A stretch of 64,000 bases of DNA from Lachnospiraceae bacterium UBA7086 (GCA_002492525.1 DKZA01000012.1:46009-110008), one strand, 5' to 3'. Positions 1 to 8,343 are shown, numbered from the stretch's first letter. A program made the numbers and translations. The notes: generated from the letters alone by a model not told the origin.

Positions 1-28
1 AGTTCTTTCTGACAATTCGAGGAGGAGC

Positions 29-1054
29 ATGAAAAAAATATGCAGTTTGCTTCTTGTGACGGTCCTGGTCATGGTTTCCCTTTGTGGCTGTGGAAATCCG
101 ACAGGAGGCAGCAAGGATACATCGTCCACCGCAGATAAAACACCTGTAGTACTTAACGAAGTGGCACACTCTATCTTCTATGCCCCCATGTATGTAGCGA
201 TTGAAGAAGGGTATTTCGAGGAAGAAGGCATCGACCTGACGCTGGTGACCGGTTTTGGTGCCGACAAGACCATGACGGCGCTTCTTACCGGTGAGGCCGA
301 TATTGGTTTCATGGGCAGCGAAAGCACTATCTATACTTACAAAGAAGGGGCTTCCGACTATGCGGTGAACTTTGCGCAGCTTACGCAGCGCGCCGGTAAT
401 TTTCTGGTGTCCAGAGAACCCATCGACAATTTTCAATGGGATATGCTGACCGGCAAAAAAGTTCTGGGCGGCCGTGCCGGCGGTATGCCGGAAATGGTAT
501 TTGAATATATCCTCAAAAAGAACGGGCTGGATCCGGCCACCGACCTTTCTATCGATCAGAGCATTGATTTTGGTTCTACCGCAGCGGCTTTCTCCGGCGG
601 CCAAGGTGATTTTTCTGTAGAATTCGAGCCTCACGCCACCTCCCTGGAAGAAAAAGGCGACGGCTATGTAGTAGCTTCTCTTGGAGAAGATTCCGGCTAT
701 GTGCCTTATACAGCCTTCTCCGCCAAGAAGAGCTATTTGGAAGCAAATCCTGCCGTAATTGAGGCCTTTACCAGAGCATTACAAAAAGGCATGGACTATG
801 TACAGACTCACACTCCCGCAGAAATTGCCAAAGTAATCGCGCCGCAATTTGCGGAAACCGACCTTGCCACCATAGAAACCATCGTATCCCGTTACGCTGC
901 TCAGGATACCTGGAAGGCGGATCTGGTCTTTGAAGAAGACAGTTTCACCCTTTTACAAAATATTCTGGAAGAAGCCGGCGAACTGGACGGCCGGGTTCCT
1001 TATGCAGATCTGGTAGACACTTCTTTTGCAAAAAAAGCAGCGGGACTCGAATAA
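29..1054 (+). CDS. ABC transporter substrate-binding lipoprotein (NMT1/SsuA-like)
   Basis: Membrane-anchored solute receptor of an ABC importer. A hydrophobic signal (about residues 4-18) ends in an L-C-G-C lipobox with Cys21 the likely lipidated residue, followed by a Gly/Ser/Thr linker. The mature part opens with APMYVAIEEGYFEEEG, the typical start of the NMT1/THI5-SsuA-TauA family, and has the periplasmic-binding-protein-2 length (341 aa). Family members bind thiamine-pyrimidine precursors, sulfonates, taurine or nitrate; the ligand cannot be read here. A GGAGGAG ribosome site sits just before the ATG. A terminator follows directly and no permease or ATPase lies to the right, so the partners are probably left of the window. 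Confidence 0.85.
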   Translation: MKKICSLLLVTVLVMVSLCGCGNPTGGSKDTSSTADKTPVVLNEVAHSIFYAPMYVAIEEGYFEEEGIDLTLVTGFGADKTMTALLTGEADIGFMGSESTIYTYKEGASDYAVNFAQLTQRAGNFLVSREPIDNFQWDMLTGKKVLGGRAGGMPEMVFEYILKKNGLDPATDLSIDQSIDFGSTAAAFSGGQGDFSVEFEPHATSLEEKGDGYVVASLGEDSGYVPYTAFSAKKSYLEANPAVIEAFTRALQKGMDYVQTHTPAEIAKVIAPQFAETDLATIETIVSRYAAQDTWKADLVFEEDSFTLLQNILEEAGELDGRVPYADLVDTSFAKKAAGLE

Positions 1055-1078
1055 GCGAAGAAATTTCCTATATAAAAT
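1041..1078 (+). repeat. Dispersed short repeat, copy A
   Basis: Matches the consensus GGACTCGGATAARCGAA followed by RRAATTTCYTATATAAAAT, shared with copies near 2373-2414, 16829-16865 (reverse) and, more diverged, 40259-40308. In this copy the element contains the stop codon of the ABC lipoprotein gene. Confidence 0.45.
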
Positions 1079-1113
1079 AACGCCTGGCGCATGGATACAC
1101 CGGGCGTTATTTG
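1076..1113 (+). terminator. Rho-independent terminator after the ABC lipoprotein gene
   Basis: AATAACGCC and GGCGTTATT form a 9-bp stem around a roughly 20-nt loop, with T-rich sequence after it. It lies 20 nt past the stop codon and can also serve the converging minus-strand HPt gene. Confidence 0.65.
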
Positions 1114-1142
1114 TTATGTAAACTTATTCTTGCTAACCATAG

Positions 1143-1523
1143 TCACTTTCTCAATAATTCTTTTAAGGCATCCACCACATCCTGATACTCCATAAGCAAT
1201 GCCTCCACGTTCTCATCTATCTTCTCATATGCCTGCTCCTTCACCGCATACTCCTGTTCTTTAGCCGCTTCCGATAAATGGTTTGCCCCGATAGAGCGCA
1301 TGGCATTTTTCAGTCCATGTACCTCAACCAGATAATGTTCATAATCCCTTTGTTCATAAAGCTGCCTGATCAGGGGAATTTTCTCTTCTCCTTCCTCCAA
1401 TGCTTCCGCAAGCACTTCCCAATAAAGTTCCTCATCCCCGGCGCACATCTCTATTCCGTCTTCCACAACAAAACCTCTGGACGCCAGATCATCAATCGTT
1501 CGTATCTGTCCCATCTTTTTCAT
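1143..1523 (-). CDS. HPt-domain protein (histidine phosphotransfer)
   Basis: A small, single-domain protein of about 126 aa with the HPt signature VHGLKNAMRSIGA, where His69 (from this start) would be the phospho-accepting residue, inside an all-helical context with an acidic, Glu-rich surface. Such proteins relay phosphoryl groups between receiver domains of phosphorelays; no kinase or receiver is adjacent. The frame is open further upstream, but the ATG at 1523 is chosen because AAAGGGG lies at proper distance before it. It overlaps the 3' end of the DUF1836 gene by 32 bp, so the two are probably translationally coupled. Its partner kinase is unknown. Confidence 0.7.
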   Translation of the reverse strand: MKKMGQIRTIDDLASRGFVVEDGIEMCAGDEELYWEVLAEALEEGEEKIPLIRQLYEQRDYEHYLVEVHGLKNAMRSIGANHLSEAAKEQEYAVKEQAYEKIDENVEALLMEYQDVVDALKELLRK

Positions 1524-2151
1524 TCTGCCCCTTTGTTTTCTTATGCTCTCCTTCTTTCTTCTTGTTGACAAATTCGTCGATCATCTTCTCCACCAGAAGG
1601 GTCTTCACATAGACATCAAAACTCAATATACAGATAAAGGAAAAGAGCCTTAAGAATTCCCTGGAATCTTCCGGTGCATCTTCAAAGGTCTGTTGGGCGA
1701 CCCGGAACTTTTCCTCCAAGTCGGCCTTCATCACTGCAATCTGCTCCTGTTCCAATCCGAACACTTCCTCATAAACGGAAGATAGGTTAAAATCCTGTCC
1801 GTTGCCAAAAAAATGTTCCTTGATCGGCTTCAGTAATTCCTGAATATCACTGATTGAAAGGATTCCTTTATAGTAATAAATAAAGATAAGAAGCAGCACA
1901 TGATCTTTGGAATATTTCTTCTTGACCGGCGGCGGAAGCAGGTCATTCTTGGCATAATTATTGATCATGGTCTTTGTCAGTATCTTATCGTTTTGCGGAT
2001 CTCTGGTAGAAGTTCTTAAATGTGATTCCATAAAGGTAGTCACCTGATCCATATAAAGATCAATATCCGGAATATCTTCTGCCTTGATATACTCAATCCT
2101 GTCAAGACTGCCCAATATGCTGCTCAACAGGTTCTCAATGTTGATCGTCAT
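1492..2151 (-). CDS. DUF1836 domain protein
   Basis: A 219-aa protein recognised as the DUF1836 family, which is widespread in Firmicutes and thought to be a DNA-binding or regulatory family. Visible features are the conserved segment LTKTMINNYAKNDLLPPP near residue 60, a MerR-like helix-turn-helix arrangement (TMINNYAK then a basic KKKYSKDHVLLLIFIY stretch), and a helical C-terminus ending in a Lys/Glu-rich tail that overlaps the next gene. The start has AGAAGGGG upstream. The overlap with the HPt gene suggests a two-gene operon, so its activity might be linked to a phosphorelay; that is inference only. Confidence 0.7.
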   Translation of the reverse strand: MTINIENLLSSILGSLDRIEYIKAEDIPDIDLYMDQVTTFMESHLRTSTRDPQNDKILTKTMINNYAKNDLLPPPVKKKYSKDHVLLLIFIYYYKGILSISDIQELLKPIKEHFFGNGQDFNLSSVYEEVFGLEQEQIAVMKADLEEKFRVAQQTFEDAPEDSREFLRLFSFICILSFDVYVKTLLVEKMIDEFVNKKKEGEHKKTKGQNEKDGTDTND

Positions 2152-2372
2152 TTTTTCCCCTTCTGTATATATAATATTTACACTTTATTATATAGTTTTT
2201 ATTACTACATGACAAGTATTTTATTTCTTTTTCTGTTTCTCTTTTCCAGTTGTCTGTTACTTTTCACGCAGTTTTTTACATACCTTAGATATTTACAAAA
2301 CAAGCTGTCCATGTTATATTAATACATAATAGCTGTAAAGTTTTAACGTATGAAAGCAGCAGAATCCGCTTT

Positions 2373-2414
2373 GCGGACTCGGATAAACGAAAGAATCTCC
2401 TATCATATAAAATT
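2373..2414 (+). repeat. Dispersed short repeat, copy B
   Basis: Contains GCGGACTCGGATAAACGAAA followed by a C/T-rich and then ATATAAAAT segment, preceded by a small hairpin TCCGC-TTT-GCGGA. It lies in the leader region just before yerC. Compare copies at 1041-1078, 16829-16865 and 40259-40308. Confidence 0.45.
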
Positions 2415-2431
2415 GTAAAGAGGTGTTTGTC

Positions 2432-2719
2432 ATGAACAAAAAAATCAAGAATGAAGCTGTAGACCATCTGTTCCAGGCAGTTTTATGTCTGGAATCCGTA
2501 GAGGAATGTTACGATTTCTTTGAAGATCTGTGTACGGTTAACGAACTTTTGTCATTGTCACAGCGTTTTGAAGTGGCTTCCATGTTAAAATCCCACAACA
2601 CTTATCTTGAGATTGCCGAAAAAACAGGAGCATCCACTGCCACGATCAGCCGCGTTAACCGTTCTCTCAATTATGGGAACGACGGATACGAATTAATATT
2701 TGAGCGCCTTCACAAGTAA
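2432..2719 (+). CDS. yerC: YerC/YecD family TrpR-like regulator
   Basis: A 95-aa DNA-binding protein of the TrpR superfamily, YerC/YecD type. The helix-turn-helix segment is LEIAEKTGASTATISRVNRS near residues 60-80, preceded by the family motif LCTVNELLSLSQRFEVA. Unlike TrpR it is not expected to bind tryptophan, and its physiological targets are not well defined. The ATG at 2432 is preferred over an in-frame GTG at 2423 because AGAGGTG lies 6 nt upstream. The gene is monocistronic, with its terminator overlapping the stop codon. Confidence 0.85.
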   Translation: MNKKIKNEAVDHLFQAVLCLESVEECYDFFEDLCTVNELLSLSQRFEVASMLKSHNTYLEIAEKTGASTATISRVNRSLNYGNDGYELIFERLHK

Positions 2720-2733
2720 GGCGCTCCTTTTTA
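2702..2733 (+). terminator. Terminator overlapping the yerC stop codon
   Basis: GAGCGCCTT and AAGGCGCTC form a perfect 9-bp stem with a 7-nt loop that includes the TAA, followed by CTTTTT. It runs into the 3' end of the converging gene at 2731. Confidence 0.9.
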
Positions 2734-3456
2734 GCCGTCTATATTGATAAGTTCCATGGGATCCACATATTGTTCGTTATACATAATCTGATAACCCAAT
2801 TCTGTATTTTCCTCTCCAATCACATAGAGAATCGTTCCTCTGACCACCTCATCGCCTTCCCTTGCCATAACCTCCCCGTCATTGCGATAGATACTGACAT
2901 AACCGTTCCCATGATCTATTTTAACGCAATGTAGATAAGAACTGCCCGTAGTAATGGAAAGAATTGTTCCCGCTCCCGAAGCCACGATACTATTGCCTTC
3001 CGAACCGGTCAGCTTAACCATAGGCTCTTGTGCATCTGCCTCCTGCTGCATGGATGCGGAAGATGTCATCGGAAAACCTATCGGCATATGTGCCTGCGCA
3101 TCCGCCGCCTCTTTGGCTGCCTCTTCCTCCACTTTCTGATTGACTGTATCGCTAAGGATCGTAACTTTCTGCGTCAATTCGTCTTGAAGCAGCGACAGAC
3201 TTTCGTTCTCCTGCTGAAGAACCCGTATTTCTTCGATATGTTTCTCATTCTCCTCCTTTAAAGAAAGGATTTCCTCCTTCCTGCGGCTGCCGACAATCCC
3301 TAAAATAACAACGACAGCAAGCAGAATAATAAACAGTGATTCTATCACCGCAGGATCAATCCGCAGCTGCCTGATCCCGCCTTCCCTGGAATCCGCGAAG
3401 ATTATTACCGTGTAATTAAATCTTCTCCCCCTCTTCCTGTTTTCTGTTTCACTCAC
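2731..3456 (-). CDS. Membrane-anchored coiled-coil protein with degenerate M23/LytM domain
   Basis: A 241-aa protein laid out as a basic cytoplasmic N-terminus, one transmembrane helix (about residues 38-58, LFIILLAVVVILGIVG), a long coiled coil (60-110), an Ala/Gln/Ser linker, then a C-terminal LytM-like beta domain (about 155-240). The domain keeps the family motif VKIDHGNGYVSIYRN, but the zinc ligands HxxxD and the final HxH of active M23 peptidases are absent (GYQIMYN stands in place of the latter). It is therefore more likely a non-catalytic activator or scaffold for cell-wall hydrolysis, like EnvC- or SpoIIQ-type proteins, than an endopeptidase. It is monocistronic and converges with yerC. 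Confidence 0.7.
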   Translation of the reverse strand: MSETENRKRGRRFNYTVIIFADSREGGIRQLRIDPAVIESLFIILLAVVVILGIVGSRRKEEILSLKEENEKHIEEIRVLQQENESLSLLQDELTQKVTILSDTVNQKVEEEAAKEAADAQAHMPIGFPMTSSASMQQEADAQEPMVKLTGSEGNSIVASGAGTILSITTGSSYLHCVKIDHGNGYVSIYRNDGEVMAREGDEVVRGTILYVIGEENTELGYQIMYNEQYVDPMELINIDG

Positions 3457-3581
3457 AAAAAGATTACCTCCGATATCTCGAGAATCCCGTTCCCATTATA
3501 CCACAGATGACATAAGGATGGCAATGCTTGTTTACATAAAATATTATATCCAAAAAAACAGGAAATAAGCGCAAAGAAAGC

Positions 3582-3610
3582 TTTACATTTATATGGATAT
3601 ATGCTATTCT
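3582..3610 (+). promoter_or_regulatory. Promoter of the cold-shock gene
   Basis: TTTACA (3582-3587) and TATTCT (3605-3610) are separated by exactly 17 nt. The implied leader is only about 45 nt, much shorter than the long leaders of E. coli cold-inducible cspA. Confidence 0.6.
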
Positions 3611-3661
3611 ATGGGTGTTGTCATATCAACGTACTTTTTAATATTTTTGGAGGTATCTATA

Positions 3662-3862
3662 ATGAACAAAGGTACAGTAAAATGGTTTAACAACCAAAAA
3701 GGCTACGGCTTTATCTCCGATGAGCAGGGTAACGATGTATTCGTTCACTATTCAGGACTCAACATGGAAGGCTTCAAGTCTCTCGAAGAGGGCGCCGAGG
3801 TTGAGTACGAAGTAGTAAACGGTGAAAAAGGACCCCAGGCCGTAAATGTAACAAAGTTATAA
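3662..3862 (+). CDS. Cold-shock protein (CspA family)
   Basis: A 66-aa single cold-shock domain that binds single-stranded RNA/DNA and acts as an RNA chaperone. Both RNA-binding motifs are intact: RNP1 as KGYGFI and RNP2 as VFVHY, after the family start MNKGTVKWFN. The start at 3662 is fixed by TTTTGGAGGT 8 nt upstream and by the usual CspA length; the open frame upstream is not part of the protein. A good promoter lies about 50 nt before it and a terminator about 115 nt after it. Confidence 0.95.
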   Translation: MNKGTVKWFNNQKGYGFISDEQGNDVFVHYSGLNMEGFKSLEEGAEVEYEVVNGEKGPQAVNVTKL

Positions 3863-3975
3863 GAAGCATCGGACTTATAACATCGATAATCAGTATCACG
3901 ATGTGCCTGTTCTTAAATATAAATGATGAATTTTATTTAGAATCAGCAATATTGTTGTAACGGATTAGAGAAAAA

Positions 3976-4006
3976 GAGAACCTGTCAATGCGGCAGGTTC
4001 TTTTTT
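3976..4006 (+). terminator. Terminator after the cold-shock gene
   Basis: AGAACCTG and CAGGTTCT form an 8-bp stem with a 9-nt loop, followed by TTTTT. It stands between converging genes; the A-rich side would also give a weaker terminator for the minus strand. Confidence 0.8.
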
Positions 4007-4049
4007 GTAGATATCCTATTGTACGACCAACTTTATCTTCTGTCTTCCC

Positions 4050-4826
4050 CTATTTTCCAACAAAACGAATCACTTCCTCAAACTGCATATTTCCTCCAAA
4101 TAGATCCAGTGCGCTGCCGATCGTTACATGAACTTTGTTCTTTCCCAGTCGCTTTAACTTCTCCAAATCCTCAAAATCGTGAACGCCGCCCGCATAAGTA
4201 ATCGGAATCTTTCCCCAGTTTCCCAAAAGTTCTACTACCGGATCTTCTATACCAGAAGCTTGGCCCTCTACATCTACGGCATGAACCAAAAATTCATCAC
4301 AAAAAACAGACAAATCCTCCATCGTCTGTTCCGTTAATTCCACCTTGGTATAATTCTGCCATCTATCGGTCACAATATAATAACGCCCGTCTCTAGCTCT
4401 GACGCTCAAATCTAACACCAGATGACCAGCCCCAACCTTTTGTGCCAGTTCCTGCAGCCTGTCATACTGTATCTGTCCGCCTTGGAACACATAAGACGTG
4501 ACAATCACATGACTCGCCCCGGCGTCCAGAAATTCACCGGCATTTTCCGGTGTGATACCGCCGCCTGCCTGCAACCCTCCCGGATAGGCGCGTAAAGCTG
4601 CAAGAGCTTGTTTTTTTGTTGCGTTATAATAAGTAGAAAAAGCAGGATTCAATAATATGATGTGTCCGTTCTTTAGCTGATATTCCTGGTAAAGCCTGGC
4701 ATAAAATGCCGCATCCTGAACGGCTACAAAGTTTTCCCGGGCCTGATCATCCTGATCTTTTAAGCTGCCGCCCACAATCTGCTTGACACTGCCGTTATGA
4801 ATATCAATACAGGGCCGAAATTCCAT
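4050..4826 (-). CDS. hisA: Eukaryote-type HisA (ProFAR isomerase, HIS6-like)
   Basis: A 258-aa TIM-barrel enzyme for the fourth step of histidine synthesis, converting ProFAR to PRFAR. It opens with FRPCIDIHNGSVKQIVGG, the hallmark of the fungal/plant HIS6 branch rather than canonical bacterial HisA. Asp8 (CIDIH) is the probable catalytic acid, VLDLSVR supplies the second acidic segment, and phosphate-binding glycine loops (LQAGGGI, TYAGGVHD, VTIGSALDLFGG) are present. It stands alone between terminators, far from any other his gene in this window. The distant HIS6-type family is known in some Clostridia; function is assigned by family. Confidence 0.85.
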   Translation of the reverse strand: MEFRPCIDIHNGSVKQIVGGSLKDQDDQARENFVAVQDAAFYARLYQEYQLKNGHIILLNPAFSTYYNATKKQALAALRAYPGGLQAGGGITPENAGEFLDAGASHVIVTSYVFQGGQIQYDRLQELAQKVGAGHLVLDLSVRARDGRYYIVTDRWQNYTKVELTEQTMEDLSVFCDEFLVHAVDVEGQASGIEDPVVELLGNWGKIPITYAGGVHDFEDLEKLKRLGKNKVHVTIGSALDLFGGNMQFEEVIRFVGK

Positions 4827-4986
4827 AATTTACTTCCCTTTCTCCGCGTTTTTAAATCTGGTTTTTCATGACTCTGTCAAATACACAGCGAATATTTTAT
4901 CCTCTAACAGACATAATAACATAAGAACAGGAAGTTTATCAAACATTCTGTTTTAATATCAGCAATTCATGTAAAGGAGTGAAACC

Positions 4987-5442
4987 ATGAAAAAGATAAG
5001 AACATTACTATTTGTTTCTCTGATGGTACTGACCATGTCCATGATCACTGCCTGTGGTAACAGGAACACAAATGCCGATAACGGAAATAACACAAACGGC
5101 ACACAGACAGGTATCGGAACTACTTCCGACACCACAACAGGCACAGATAACGGCACAGGTACTGCCAACGACGGTATGAACGGAACCACAGACAATGGTA
5201 CCGGTCTCACTGATAACAACACTACCGGAACCGGCAATAACGACAATGTAAACGACGTCACCGCCGGAGACAATAACAATAATAACAACGGCGGTGTTGG
5301 AAATGCCGTCGGCAATGCCATTGATGACGCCGGTAACGCCGCTTCGGATATCATTGACGATGCCGCTACAGGCGTTGAAAACATGGTCGACGATGTGACA
5401 GGCACAAACAGCAATACCAACACAAATTCCAAAGTTCGTTAA
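4987..5442 (+). CDS. Low-complexity Asn/Thr/Gly-rich lipoprotein
   Basis: A 151-aa protein of unknown function. A 20-residue signal peptide ends in the lipobox ITAC, so it should be lipidated and surface-exposed. The mature part is almost entirely Asn, Thr, Gly, Asp and Ala, low in hydrophobics, with dispersed NNT and TGT motifs, then a slightly more ordered amphipathic C-terminal part rich in Ala and Asp (about residues 100-140). It has AAAGGAGTG before the start and a strong terminator after the stop. The reverse strand is also open but only because of the repetitive composition. No domain is recognised. Confidence 0.7.
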   Translation: MKKIRTLLFVSLMVLTMSMITACGNRNTNADNGNNTNGTQTGIGTTSDTTTGTDNGTGTANDGMNGTTDNGTGLTDNNTTGTGNNDNVNDVTAGDNNNNNNGGVGNAVGNAIDDAGNAASDIIDDAATGVENMVDDVTGTNSNTNTNSKVR

Positions 5443-5447
5443 GAACA

Positions 5448-5490
5448 GAAAATTTCCCAGACACTGTTACAAGGTCTGGGAAATTTTTTA
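5448..5490 (+). terminator. Bidirectional terminator between the lipoprotein gene and fbp
   Basis: AAATTTCCCAGAC and GTCTGGGAAATTT form a perfect 13-bp stem with an 11-nt loop, followed by T residues on the plus strand and preceded by A residues usable on the minus strand. Confidence 0.9.
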
Positions 5491-7452
5491 AACGCCCTTT
5501 TCAATCAGAATCCCTTCTCTGTATGCCTGCAGAAGTTCCTCCAGTTGATGAATACTCTCCCGCAGTTCCATACCGATCTCCGTATCCGCAATTTTCTGTC
5601 TGGAAGACATCGTCTCCAGGATAATCGAATCGGAGAAAATATCCGACTCATGCAAAATTGCCGCCTCCGTGGACTCGAAAGGCTCATGAGCCACCAGGCG
5701 CATACCATAAGAATTGACCACCAGCGTATATCCTGCTATACCGGTCTTATCCTGATAAGCCTTGGAAAACCCGCCGTCAATGATCAGCAGTTTGCCGCCG
5801 CACTTTATAGGCGTCTCTCCTTTCTTCAGTTCCACCGGCACATGTCCGTTTACTATATGGGAATGAGACTCGTCCAAACCGAACTCCCGCAGGATCTTAT
5901 TGATAACCTCTTCCTTGTCAAGCAGTCTGTAATAGCTGTTCTTCGTTTCTTTATGCGTCTCCTTATCCAGCAGGAAATACCGCTCAAAAGTAGCCATCTT
6001 ATCCTTGCCAAAGACCGGCGAATTAGGTCCTGCCCAGATATACCAGATAATATCCTGCCCTTTCAACTTCTCCTGTAAATTATTGTGGGCATAATACCCC
6101 TTTCTTGCATAATGCTCCAGAACATCATACAACTCCTTGCCGCTATATTCTTTTCCATAAACATTTACTTTATTAAAATTTCCCTCTTCATCCATGGGCA
6201 CACAGCCATGGTATAGAAGATTGGAATTATATATTTTATAAAGTCCTCCCTTGGAAAAAAGGAACCGTACATGTTTCTGTAATTTCTCACACTTTACAAA
6301 TCCCTGCCGCAGGCGTTCCATCACCTGTTCTTCTTCCGCCGTCAGCTCATAGGGGCGATTCCTGTTAATGGTGGGAAAATCCACATCTTTCATGGGATAG
6401 GATACCCCGTCAATGACCAATGCCTTATTTTCATAGTCAATATGTTCCAAGAGCAGCCTGTCCTGCATGCCAAACTCCGGACGCCGCATGATCAACTGGC
6501 CTTCCAGCTTAAACTGTAAGATGGCAATGGCTTTATGCATCTTCATATCAAGGCTTAAATCCTTGGTATCATAATCTGTATTGTATTTGATGGCAAATGC
6601 CTCGCAGTCCGTATCCTTGTAAGTATCAAGCGCAAAGGTTGCAAGAGGAATCAGATTGATACCATACCCTTCCTCCAGGGTGTCCAGATTCCCATATCTG
6701 GCCGCCATCCGGATCACATTGGCGATGCAGGCCAGATGACCGCTGGCCGCCCCCATCCAGACAATATCATGGTTTCCCCACTGCACATCCACCGAATGAT
6801 ACTGGCAGAGTGTATCAAGAATAATATGCGGCCCAGGCCCTCTGTCAAAAATATCTCCCACAATATGCAGATGATCAATGACCAACCGCTGTATCAGATT
6901 ACTTAAAGCAACGATAAATTCCGGCGCCCTGCCAATTCTGATAATGGTATGAATAATTTCATTATAATAAGCTTCCTTATCCTGAATCTCCGCCTTCTCC
7001 GTGATCAATTCCTCTATAATATAGGAAAAATCCTTAGGCAGAGCCTTTCTCACTTTAGATCTGGTATACTTGGAAGAGACCCGTTTGGTAATCTGCACCA
7101 GCCTGTGAAGCGTGATCTTATACCAGTCCTCAATAGAGTTCTCGTCTTCCTCCTGCATCACGATATCCAGCTTTTCCTCCGGATAATAAATTAAGGTAGC
7201 CAGACTCTTTTTGTCCTTGATACTTAAAGTATTGCCGAATTCCTCATCAATCTTACGGCGCACGGAACCGGAACCATTCTTTAAAACATGCTTAAACTGC
7301 TCGTACTCCCCATGTATGTCTGTCATAAAGTGCTCCGTACCTTTGGGCAGGTTCAGGATTGCCTGTAGATTAATAATCTCTGTAGATGCTGCCGCAATTG
7401 TCGGATATTGTTTGGATAAACTTTTCAGATATTTTAATTCTAACTCGTCCAT
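5488..7452 (-). CDS. fbp: Fructose-1,6-bisphosphatase, class III
   Basis: A 654-aa gluconeogenic phosphatase of the Firmicutes FBPase class III, which hydrolyses fructose 1,6-bisphosphate to fructose 6-phosphate. The calcineurin-like metallophosphatase core is visible: FMTDIHGEYEQF (about residue 42), HIVGDIFDRGPG (about 196), and WGNHDIVWMGAASGH (about 225), carrying the metal-binding Asp, His and Asn residues; a late SHIVNGHVPV gives a further ligand. Length equals that of Bacillus Fbp. It lies 54 nt after dapB on the same strand, so it may be the last gene of the lysine-riboswitch operon, although an own promoter in the gap cannot be excluded. Confidence 0.95.
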   Translation of the reverse strand: MDELELKYLKSLSKQYPTIAAASTEIINLQAILNLPKGTEHFMTDIHGEYEQFKHVLKNGSGSVRRKIDEEFGNTLSIKDKKSLATLIYYPEEKLDIVMQEEDENSIEDWYKITLHRLVQITKRVSSKYTRSKVRKALPKDFSYIIEELITEKAEIQDKEAYYNEIIHTIIRIGRAPEFIVALSNLIQRLVIDHLHIVGDIFDRGPGPHIILDTLCQYHSVDVQWGNHDIVWMGAASGHLACIANVIRMAARYGNLDTLEEGYGINLIPLATFALDTYKDTDCEAFAIKYNTDYDTKDLSLDMKMHKAIAILQFKLEGQLIMRRPEFGMQDRLLLEHIDYENKALVIDGVSYPMKDVDFPTINRNRPYELTAEEEQVMERLRQGFVKCEKLQKHVRFLFSKGGLYKIYNSNLLYHGCVPMDEEGNFNKVNVYGKEYSGKELYDVLEHYARKGYYAHNNLQEKLKGQDIIWYIWAGPNSPVFGKDKMATFERYFLLDKETHKETKNSYYRLLDKEEVINKILREFGLDESHSHIVNGHVPVELKKGETPIKCGGKLLIIDGGFSKAYQDKTGIAGYTLVVNSYGMRLVAHEPFESTEAAILHESDIFSDSIILETMSSRQKIADTEIGMELRESIHQLEELLQAYREGILIEKGV

Positions 7453-7506
7453 TTATTCCCCCATGTTATCTGTGACTTTTGTAAAACTCTGTCATAATGT
7501 AAGACT

Positions 7507-8262
7507 TTATCCTATCACATCCGCCATATCATACATTCCTGCCGGACGCCCCTTTAAGAATTTTGCTGCCTGAATGGCCCCTTTCCCAAACACGGCTTTA
7601 GAATATGCCCTGTGGGAGAAAGTCACCACTTCATCGGCTCCGGCAAAAATCACATCATGATCGCCTACGATCGTTCCGCCTCTGACTGCACTGATTCCAA
7701 TCTCCTTATCGTTCCTCTTTGCTCTGATCTGGCTTCGGTCATAAACATATTCATAAGCATGATCCATCTGCTCATTGATGGCATCCGCCAGTGCCAGCGC
7801 CGTGCCGCTGGGTGCATCCACCTTCTGATTATGATGCTTTTCCACAATCTCCATATCAAATCCTGCCGGTGCCAGTATCCCGGCCGCTTCTCTCAGCAGT
7901 TTTAAAAGCATGTTGATACCAAGCGACATATTGGCAGATTTAAGAACCGCCACCTTCTGAGAAGCCTCTTTCACTTTCTCAAGCTGTTCCTGAGAAAGCC
8001 CCGTAGTACACAAAACACAGGGAATCTTTTTGTTCACACAGTAGTCAAGCAGACCGTCCACTGCTGCCGCCACAGAAAAGTCTATCACTGCATCCGCTTC
8101 CACCGTGCAGTCCGCGATACTTTGAAATACCGGGTAGGCGTTCTTTCCCTCATCCCTGGCATCCACTCCCGCCACGATCTCTATCTCTTCATCCGCCGCA
8201 ATCAGACCCGTAATTGTCTGTCCCATCTTACCATTACAGCCATGCATAATTACTTTTACCAT
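7507..8262 (-). CDS. dapB: 4-hydroxy-tetrahydrodipicolinate reductase
   Basis: A 251-aa NAD(P)H-dependent reductase making tetrahydrodipicolinate for lysine and peptidoglycan (diaminopimelate). The Rossmann nucleotide motif is VIMHGCNGKMGQTITG at the N-terminus. The catalytic and substrate region EKHHNQKVDAPSGTAL is intact, as are VCTTGLS and RGGTIVGDHDV. AAAGGAG precedes the ATG. It follows dapA by about 130 nt; that gap contains alternative hairpins that may attenuate or process the transcript. Confidence 0.97.
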   Translation of the reverse strand: MVKVIMHGCNGKMGQTITGLIAADEEIEIVAGVDARDEGKNAYPVFQSIADCTVEADAVIDFSVAAAVDGLLDYCVNKKIPCVLCTTGLSQEQLEKVKEASQKVAVLKSANMSLGINMLLKLLREAAGILAPAGFDMEIVEKHHNQKVDAPSGTALALADAINEQMDHAYEYVYDRSQIRAKRNDKEIGISAVRGGTIVGDHDVIFAGADEVVTFSHRAYSKAVFGKGAIQAAKFLKGRPAGMYDMADVIG

Positions 8263-8283
8263 AATTTACTCCTTTTCTGCGCC

Positions 8284-8343
8284 GCAGACGCTTTTTTGTT
8301 TTCATAAAAACGTCTGCTAAATATTCCTTTAACAGACGTTTTT
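8284..8343 (-). promoter_or_regulatory. Alternative hairpins between dapA and dapB
   Basis: Read on the minus strand, segment A (8333-8343, AAAAACGTCTG) can pair with B (8306-8316, CAGACGTTTTT), giving an intrinsic-terminator shape. B can instead pair with C (8284-8296, GCGTCTGC after an A-run). A-B and B-C are mutually exclusive. The A-B stem may end part of the dapA transcripts and reduce dapB and fbp expression; no ligand or trans factor is evident. Confidence 0.45.

Noticed and set aside
3460..3661. Cold-shock RNA thermometer leader before the csp gene
   Set aside because: The promoter TTTACA-N17-TATTCT predicts a leader of only about 45 nt.
4959..5432. Long minus-strand open frame opposite the Asn/Thr-rich lipoprotein
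   Set aside because: It is a shadow of the repetitive codons (AAC/ACA); the plus strand has a signal peptide, lipobox and ribosome site.
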